From Annona cherimola (lineage: Eukaryota > Streptophyta > Magnoliopsida > Magnoliales > Annonaceae), in contig CM059971.1 of the NCBI GenBank assembly GCA_030490835.1, positions 27,707,817 through 27,771,816 of the forward strand: a stretch of 64,000 nucleotides of DNA, given 5' to 3'. Positions 57,700 through 64,000 of the stretch are shown in pieces. Numbering within the stretch: position 1 is the first letter of the stretch; each line of letters opens with the position of its first letter. The notes below the pieces were generated by a model. That model ran no database searches. It had not been told where the DNA came from and worked only from the letters and a program-made list of their open reading frames with translations. Position numbers and translations under genes: made by a program.

Positions 57700-60286
57700 T
57701 TATGCTCAAGAGTTATATCGAAAATTACTAAATCATCAATGACATCCAATATATAGCATTCTTCATTTTGATTTAGATTATTTAAATTTATTGGACTATC
57801 GTTTAGAATGATTTTATTAGGGTTTAAATAAGGTTATGGTTGAATACACAACTCCTTCAGAAATTGATTACAATTCGAAATATATTTAATGACATTAAAG
57901 AGCGAAATTTTAATATTAACCCGTTTAAACATTTTGATCATCTCTTGTTTTTTCATTAGTTCTTCTACACTAATGGGTTCGTCCCTAAAAGTACTTGAAA
58001 TGACGATACACATTTCTTAAAATTTTCATTGATAATTTCCTTTTCATTTTTCTCCCCCCCCCCAACTTATCCTCAATAAACTCTTTATTATTCACCTCAA
58101 CATTAATTTGATTTTGATCTTTATTATCCATTTGAAACCTAATATAACTAATATCATTCTCCTCAACATTTTCTTAATCTTTTTATTCTTCAAATCTGTC
58201 ATTAATCAATTTTTCATTATTTTCTTGATTTTGAAGAGAGAAATTTTCATTAAGTTTATGATTTGAGAAACCATCACTGCATAATGTTGTAATTATTATC
58301 AAATTTTCAGGCTGTGGGTTTTCCAATAGTGATTAATCTGGTTGAGTTTGATAATTTATTGGAGAGATATGTACTTCTTAATATTCGCTTCATCCAATTC
58401 GTTCTTAATATATTCATTATTACTTTTTATATTCTCTTCTTTTTTACCTAAATCTAGTTTATTAAGGGATTCATCTTCTAAAGCACTTGAAAAGGGGATG
58501 TTGAGGAAGTACCTATCAAAAAACTCATTAGTTACCTTCTTTTCTTTCTCATTTTTCCTCAATTTATCTTCAATAAATCTTTCGTTATAACTCACCTCTA
58601 CTTGATCTTAATCATCTGCTTTAAATTTTTCTTCATTCTCTATAATATTTTCTTGATTTTGTAATGAAGAATTCTTTCTATCTACCAATGAGGTATATTG
58701 ACCCTCTATAACTTTATCATTTTCTAACTGAGGTTAATGTATTATTTGAAAAGAGATCATTAGGTTGGTATCTATTTGAATCATCACTTACTTCATTCTC
58801 TTTCCCAACTTTTTCAAATTCAATCTCAGCATACTCTTCAATTTTCTCTTCTTCAAGCTCAATTTTAATAGATTTTTCTTCATTTTTAGCATTGTCATCT
58901 TGATCTTGAATAGAACATTTTTCATTAACTACCATTAAATTATCTAGATTTTTCAGGATTATGGCATTTGAAAATGCTAAGTCTACTATTGTATTGGAAA
59001 ATATGGATTTTCTAATAGTGTTGGGTCTCATTGAATTTGAAATCCAAATGATCTATTGGATTATCAATTTCGTCACTATAAATTTTGCTTCTCTTATCCT
59101 TTTCGTGGCTGCTATTAGTTGATCTACCTGATTTGCCATTTTAGAAAAGGATTGTTGGTTGAATGGATTTGTTAATCTAATTTTTTCATCCTTTCCTAAA
59201 AGTTATCTAATTGAGGAGTTTATTTATAATTTAATTGAGTTGATGAATAATTTTCTTGTAAATGCATTTGTGACCCGTATATATTTTCATAAAAGTCAAG
59301 TTGATATTGATATTCTAAAATTTGACTTTCTAATTTAAACAAAAATTGGCCATTATTGAGAACTAATTGTTTTAGTTCTTCAATTTCCTCATCGTAGTTG
59401 CAAGTTTGAGGAGAAAATTAGTTACAGTATTGGGGTGATAAAAAATTTTCTTCAGGATACACAAGTGGCCCATATGTATTTTCACAATGATTAGATCGCT
59501 ATTTATAATTTGAAAATTGATTTTGCATAATTGGTCATTGGGTTTGTGGATATGGAGGGTAAGGTTGCATTTGATGATTCGTCCAAAAAGAATTAGAAGA
59601 GTTCATCTGGCCTTAGTTATAAGTATTTGGATATAAATTGTAATCAGGTGTAGGACACTTTTGAAGATTTTGAGATTCTTTTTGGTTAAAGGTGAAAATT
59701 GAGTCACATTAGGGTATTTCATTGGAAAGGGAATATATGTACTTAAGAATGAACTTCTTGAGTTTTGGTTAGACAGTATGTCAATAAGCTTGCAGTTTAT
59801 TTTTTTCAACTTACCTAATTGTTGAGCAATAAAATTCATGTTCATTCTTCAATTTTAATTAATTTTTAATTAATTTTCTATTTTTAAAAAAAAATCTTTT
59901 TAAATTAGTAATTCATTTATTGAGAATCACCAATATGCAATTAAATTCTATAACTCTTCCTTTGGTCAGTCAGGTAAGAGGTGGGATTGTGGAGGCTCTC
60001 CTTGTTTTCAAAAGGTACTAATTAAATAACCACAAATCCACTTAGGCGTTCGCCTTTAAACCTCTAGCCTAGACACCAACCTCTAGTTGTGAAATAGAAA
60101 TTTAATTAAATGAAAAGTAATAAATGATCACTAATTAAGATTGGAAAAGGATTGAAATTAGTAATCTAAAATTTTAATGCAGTAAATAAAGAAAGCAGGT
60201 AAACATATAAAGCAGTAAAGATTATACTACTGAAAGCTAAACCAATTCAAACCTTAATATGCCTCCCTGGCAACGACGCCAAAAAT
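57700..60286 (-). mobile_element. Internal region of a Gypsy-like retrotransposon, decayed
   Basis: On minus it starts with a primer-binding site and untranslated leader (60281 to about 59850). Broken frames follow: MNMNFIAQQLGKLKKINCKL at 59845, a QPYPPYPQ segment near 59550, EEIEELKQLVLNNGQFLFKLE near 59380, and then Glu/Asn/Lys-rich acidic stretches (58717-59031, 58356-58595). The composition resembles the variable gag-linked regions of Athila/Tat-type elements. No RT or integrase is seen, so it is either deleted or non-autonomous. Confidence 0.55.
60261..60281 (-). other. Primer-binding site of the Gypsy-like element
   Basis: On minus TGGCGTCGTTGCCAGGGAG follows the LTR end by five bases. 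The TGGCGYCGTTGCCxGGGA motif is the usual primer site of Athila/Tat-type Gypsy elements. Confidence 0.75.
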
Positions 60287-60461
60287 TGATACAAACCAAG
60301 TACTTGTCGTTAAGAGTACTTTGAGCTTTAATTTAATTAATTAACCAAAACACATTAAAGCTAACATTACATGTGAAATAGCATAGAATGATGGTGAGTC
60401 GGGTCAAATCCATAGATATGTAATAAGGTTATGAATTGTTTGAGATTTACTCACAATAAGA

Positions 60462-60905
60462 AGAGACGAAAGAGAAGAAATGGAGAGATAAAAGAGAGAA
60501 ACTAGAGAAAGAAAAACGAGAGAGAAAGGAGAAGAAATTAGAGAGAGAGAGAGAGACAGAAAGATAAAGTAGAGAGAAAAGAATGAGAGAAAAAAAAAGA
60601 AGGGAAAGAGCGAGATAAGAGTGAGAAGATAGGGTAGAGAGAAGAGAAAAAGAAGAGAGAGGAAGGAGAAGGTAGAGAAAAAAACTAAGAGAAAGAAGAG
60701 AGGGTAGAGAGAGAGAGAGCTAAGAGAAAAAAGAGAGGTTGATAGAAGAGAGAGAAGATAGAGAGAGAGAATAGAGAGAAGGCAGAGAGAGGAGGAGAGA
60801 GAAGGTAAATAAAAGGGAAAGGAATTAGGAAGAAAAGAGAGAAAAAATAGAATGGGTAGAAATAGAGAGAAAGAGAAAAATAAAATAATAGAGAGAAGGA
60901 AAGCG
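60462..60905. repeat. GA-rich low-complexity tract (about 440 bp)
   Basis: Almost only A and G on plus, in GAGA, AGAGAGA and GAAAGA words, with isolated T. Confidence 0.9.
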
Positions 60906-60916
60906 CAATTGATTAA

Positions 60917-61197
60917 GGGTGTGTTTGGTAATAAGTGAAAGTTTTCAAGTTAAAACTTTTCAATATAAAACTTTTCACTCTCCACAACTATCCTATTTTT
61001 TAATAATTTTTTCACATTTTTCTATACAACTACCCTACTTTTCAATCATTTTTACACAACTACCAACACAACTAACCTATCTATTTCAACTTTATCCTAT
61101 TTATTTATCATCATTACCCCTATCATATCACATCATTTGACAACTTTTACTCTCTACAACTTTTCGTCAAAAGTTATATTCATTCTCAAACACACCC
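60917..61197. mobile_element. Tourist-like MITE, copy C
   Basis: It starts GGGTGTGTTTGGTAATAAG and ends CTCAAACACACCC with TAA on both sides (60914-60916, 61198-61200). It is 281 bp, the same length as copy B and its reverse complement throughout. Confidence 0.85.
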
Positions 61198-61719
61198 TAA
61201 TACTAGCATAATTTAAATTTAAAATAAGAAAGCAAGTAAAGGATTACAATAATAAAATTTAAATTTCAAAAGCACTAAAATTACAAAGCAAAGAATAAAG
61301 CGATAAATCTAATCTTGGAATTAAAACTACAAATCTGAAATTAACAACTACAAATCTAAAATTAACAACTACAAATCAGAAAATAAAATTTACATAACCC
61401 AGATATGAAAAGCAAATCTAAATTTTATTGCTTGGCCCCACTCACTTGATAAGGATCCTACATAGAGTGGTCCCACCATATAAGGGAGAGGTGCTTGGTT
61501 TTTCCAAGGCAAGAAGACCCTTCCTTTATAAGCTTGTGGGGCACCCTTTTCCAAGCTGGGAGATTGTCGCGGGATTCCATGCTTTGAATGTTGCTGTAAC
61601 TGCTTGCTTGAAAATGAATGCAATTGTCTTCTGTCTTCTCACGAGCCCAAAGGCAGAAAGAGAGGCCACTTGGGTGGCACTGGGGTTCCACAAAGCAAAA
61701 GGAGACAAATTATGGGAGG

Positions 61720-64000
61720 ATCTTCTATGGTGGAGGAGGTGGCGGCTGAGGGGCTCCCCCAGCCCCACCTCACTTAACATGACCATCCTAGCTTGGAATT
61801 GTCGTGGGCTTGGGAACCTACGGTCAATTCACTACCTCCTCGACTTGGTCAGGAAACAAGATCCCATCCTCATCTTCCTTTGCGAAACAAAACGTTCTTC
61901 TAAGGAAATGGAGAGTATCAGAAGGAAGTTGAATTTTGAATGTTGTTTTGCGGTGGAGCCTGAAGCTAGGAGAGGGGGTCTGGCTCTTCTTTGGAATAAT
62001 GCTCAACCTGCTAACATACTCAGCTACTCCGTTCATCATATACATGCGGATTTTTTGGGATGGTCATTCACTGGCTTTTATGGTCATCCAGAGGCTCACC
62101 TGAGGCATCAGTGCTGGACTATTATGGAACAAATTTATGGCGGGTCAAGCGCCCGTTGGCTCATGATGGGGGATTTCAATGAGGTAATGGGTCTCTCTGA
62201 ATATTATAGCTAGAGACTTCGGCCCCAGACGCAGATGGACCTTTTTTGTGATACGGTGGACAGGTGTAACCTGATGAACCTAGGCTTTGTTGGGCAATCT
62301 ATGACATGGAGAAATAACAGAAGGGGCCCTCACAGGGTGGAAGCCAGACTGGATAGGGGACTAGCGACGCCTCAATGGACATCATTCTATCCTTTTGCCA
62401 AACTCTTTCATCTATCTGTGGCCACTTCGGATCACTGCCCTGTTCTGCTGATCTTGAATCCCAGGAAAAGCAGGCGAAGACCCCCTAGGGAGTTTCGATT
62501 CGAACTCTTCTGGGCCAGAGACAAGGCAACACATGGTATTGTTAGCAGAATATGGGGGTCTGCCCCTCATAACATCTCGGCCCCGTCAAAAATACTTGGG
62601 TGGAAGATTAAGGAGTGCAGTAAAGCGCTGTCCAGTTGGAACAGATCGAAGAGAGGAAATCTGCGGCAAGAAATTGATAGGAACCAAATGGCGCTTGATG
62701 CGATGATGATCCACAATCCCACTGACCATCGTGATGCCGCTATTCAGCGGGCAAGAGCTAGAATTAATCTCCTTCTTCATGATGAGGAACTGTTATGGAG
62801 ACAGCGGGCAAAAACTCATTGGCTATACGCTGGCGACAGGAACACGGGTTTCTTCCATCGGACGACATCAAACCGAAGACGGGCAAACTTCATTGATGCA
62901 CTTCGCGATCTAAATGGGCAATGGGTGCATGATCATGATCACATGCTCGAGCTTGCTAGGGACCATTTTCAGAGGGTATTCACTTCCTCGGCACCTCCGA
63001 CAGCCACATGGGTTGATAGCCCTATTTCCAGAAGATTATCCGATCATCAAAGGCACGACCTTACTTTACCACTGACCTTCACGGAAGTGGAAAATGCAGT
63101 AAAAGACATGAACCCTACAAAGGCTCCTGGACCGGATGGAATGTCTGCTGGCTTCTTCCAGAAATATTGGAATATGGTGGGGTAGGAGGTCTTTCTGTGG
63201 TGCAAAATGTTCATGGAGGAGATGGATCCTGTGATGCAGGCTTCCCAACTTAGTTCTGTCAACTCCGCCACACTGATTTTGATCCCAAAAAAGTCTGGAG
63301 CTCAAGAACTATCCCAATTTCGTCCGATCAGTCTGTGCAATGTGGTATACAAGATTTTGGCAAAGGTGCTGGCTAATAGACTTAAGTGGTGCCTCCATGT
63401 GGTTATTGGCGAGCACCAAAGCGCTTTTGTGCCGAGTCGCCTTATCACGGATAATATGCTGGTCGCCTATGAAGCTATACATTACCTTCGTGGCAGGAAA
63501 GGCCGGAGGCGGAATGAAATGACCATCAAGCTAGACATGTCCAAGGCCTATGATAGGGTCGAGTGAGGTTTTCTTCATCATATTTTGGAGGCAATGAACT
63601 TCCCCCCACGCTAGATTAATTGGATCCTCTGCTGTGTCTCCACTGTCAAATACAGGGTAAACGTCAATGGATTCAAATCTACGTATTTCCAGCCTCAGCG
63701 TGGTTTGCGGCAAGGGGACCCCCTATCCCCTTATCTTTTTATTCTGTGCGCTGAGGGGCTCTCTGCCCTTATTACCAATGCTGTTTCCAGCGCGAGCATT
63801 CATGGGATAAAAATCAATCCTAGGGGGCCTATACTTTCTCACTTGTTGTTCGCAGATGATGCCATCATTTTTATGCGTGCTTCTTCCTCGGATGTCACAA
63901 ACTTCCTAGCCATCATTAGAAGGTATTCGGAGTCGTCTGGACAGGTTGTGAATGTTGATAAGACTGCTGTTTTTTTCAGCTCCAACACCAGCTTGGCTGC
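61720..64000 (+). mobile_element. LINE, 5'-truncated, running off the window
   Basis: It starts near 61720 with the last 15 or so codons of ORF1 (frame ending EGLPQPHLT stop at about 61778). ORF2 then starts at 61780. Sequence upstream of 61720 is not LINE-like. It is the same family as the LINE at 7.35-13.3 kb. Confidence 0.85.
61780..64000 (+). pseudogene. LINE ORF2 (endonuclease and RT), partial, with in-frame stops
   Basis: It starts at 61780 (MTILAWNCRGLGNLRSI). The endonuclease has FLCETKRSS and MMGDFNEV. Reverse transcriptase motifs are IPKKSGAQEL, FRPISLCNVVYKILAKVL, TIKLDMSKAYDRVE, GLRQGDPLSPYLF and LLFADDAIIF. Stops at 62211-62213, 63183-63185, 63564-63566 and in the region near 63615 all lie in one frame, with no frameshift among them. 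The one after KAYDRVE replaces the usual Trp. The window ends shortly after the FADD box. Confidence 0.87.

Larger units (their letters stand above)
60287..61400 (-). repeat. 5' LTR of the Gypsy-like element (outer end uncertain)
   Basis: On plus it begins TGATACAAACC, so the LTR terminates TATCA on its own strand. It contains a 440-bp purine tract and MITE copy C. The far end lies somewhere before the sequence change near 61400-61430; I could not define it. Confidence 0.5.

Overview
The window looks like intergenic and intronic DNA of a flowering plant nuclear genome. It is strongly AT-rich, holds one recognisable intron-containing plant gene, and is otherwise packed with plant-type transposable elements (RNase H-bearing LINEs, a Ty1/copia element, Gypsy-like remains, solo LTRs, tRNA-derived SINEs and MITEs). 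Coding stretches of host origin (an SDR gene and fragments of NFX1-like, NPH3/BTB and LRR-kinase genes) have high third-position GC against an AT-rich background. This fits a monocot or early-diverging angiosperm, but the species cannot be named from sequence alone.

Layout. 0-1.1 kb: tandem satellite. 3.3-13.5 kb: an old LTR element without pol (TGATA...TATCA ends, 5-bp duplication ACTTG) whose 3' LTR is split by a nearly complete 6-kb LINE on the minus strand. 17.2-27.9 kb: a plant SDR110C-type short-chain dehydrogenase gene on the plus strand. I assemble it from three exons (17396-17418, 17545-17637, 26825-27632). The second intron is about 9.2 kb and is loaded with MITEs and a SINE. 29.1-33 kb: a SINE with a clean 15-bp duplication, a 170-bp tandem duplication, an LTR and LINE scraps. 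34.0-37.5 kb: a decayed LINE lacking its 3' half. 38.3-47.6 kb: a second LINE remnant split by a 7.76-kb Ty1/copia element that is flanked not by a 5-bp duplication but by a 190-bp direct repeat. 47.9-49.7 kb: an LTR and another LINE RNase H fragment. 50.0-52.0 kb: a Mutator-type MITE with a solo LTR sitting in its centre.

52.3-56.7 kb is the most unusual part. Fragments of three unrelated host genes (NFXL2-like on minus, NPH3/BTB-like on plus, LRR receptor kinase on plus) lie end to end without spacers. A TATA-containing leader follows, together with at least five different tandem-repeat families side by side. This resembles a transduplication (Pack-MULE, Helitron or gene-capturing retroelement) whose vehicle I could not identify.

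57.7-61.4 kb: a minus-strand Gypsy-like element with a TGGCGTCGTTGCC primer-binding site, a Glu/Asn-rich decayed ORF region and an LTR carrying a long GA tract and a MITE. 61.7-64.0 kb: a plus-strand LINE running off the window.

The only gene likely to be functional for the plant is the SDR. Nearly every premature stop I could diagnose in the repeats is a G:C to A:T change (TGG to TAG/TGA, CGA to TGA, CAA to TAA), as expected for silenced, methylated DNA.
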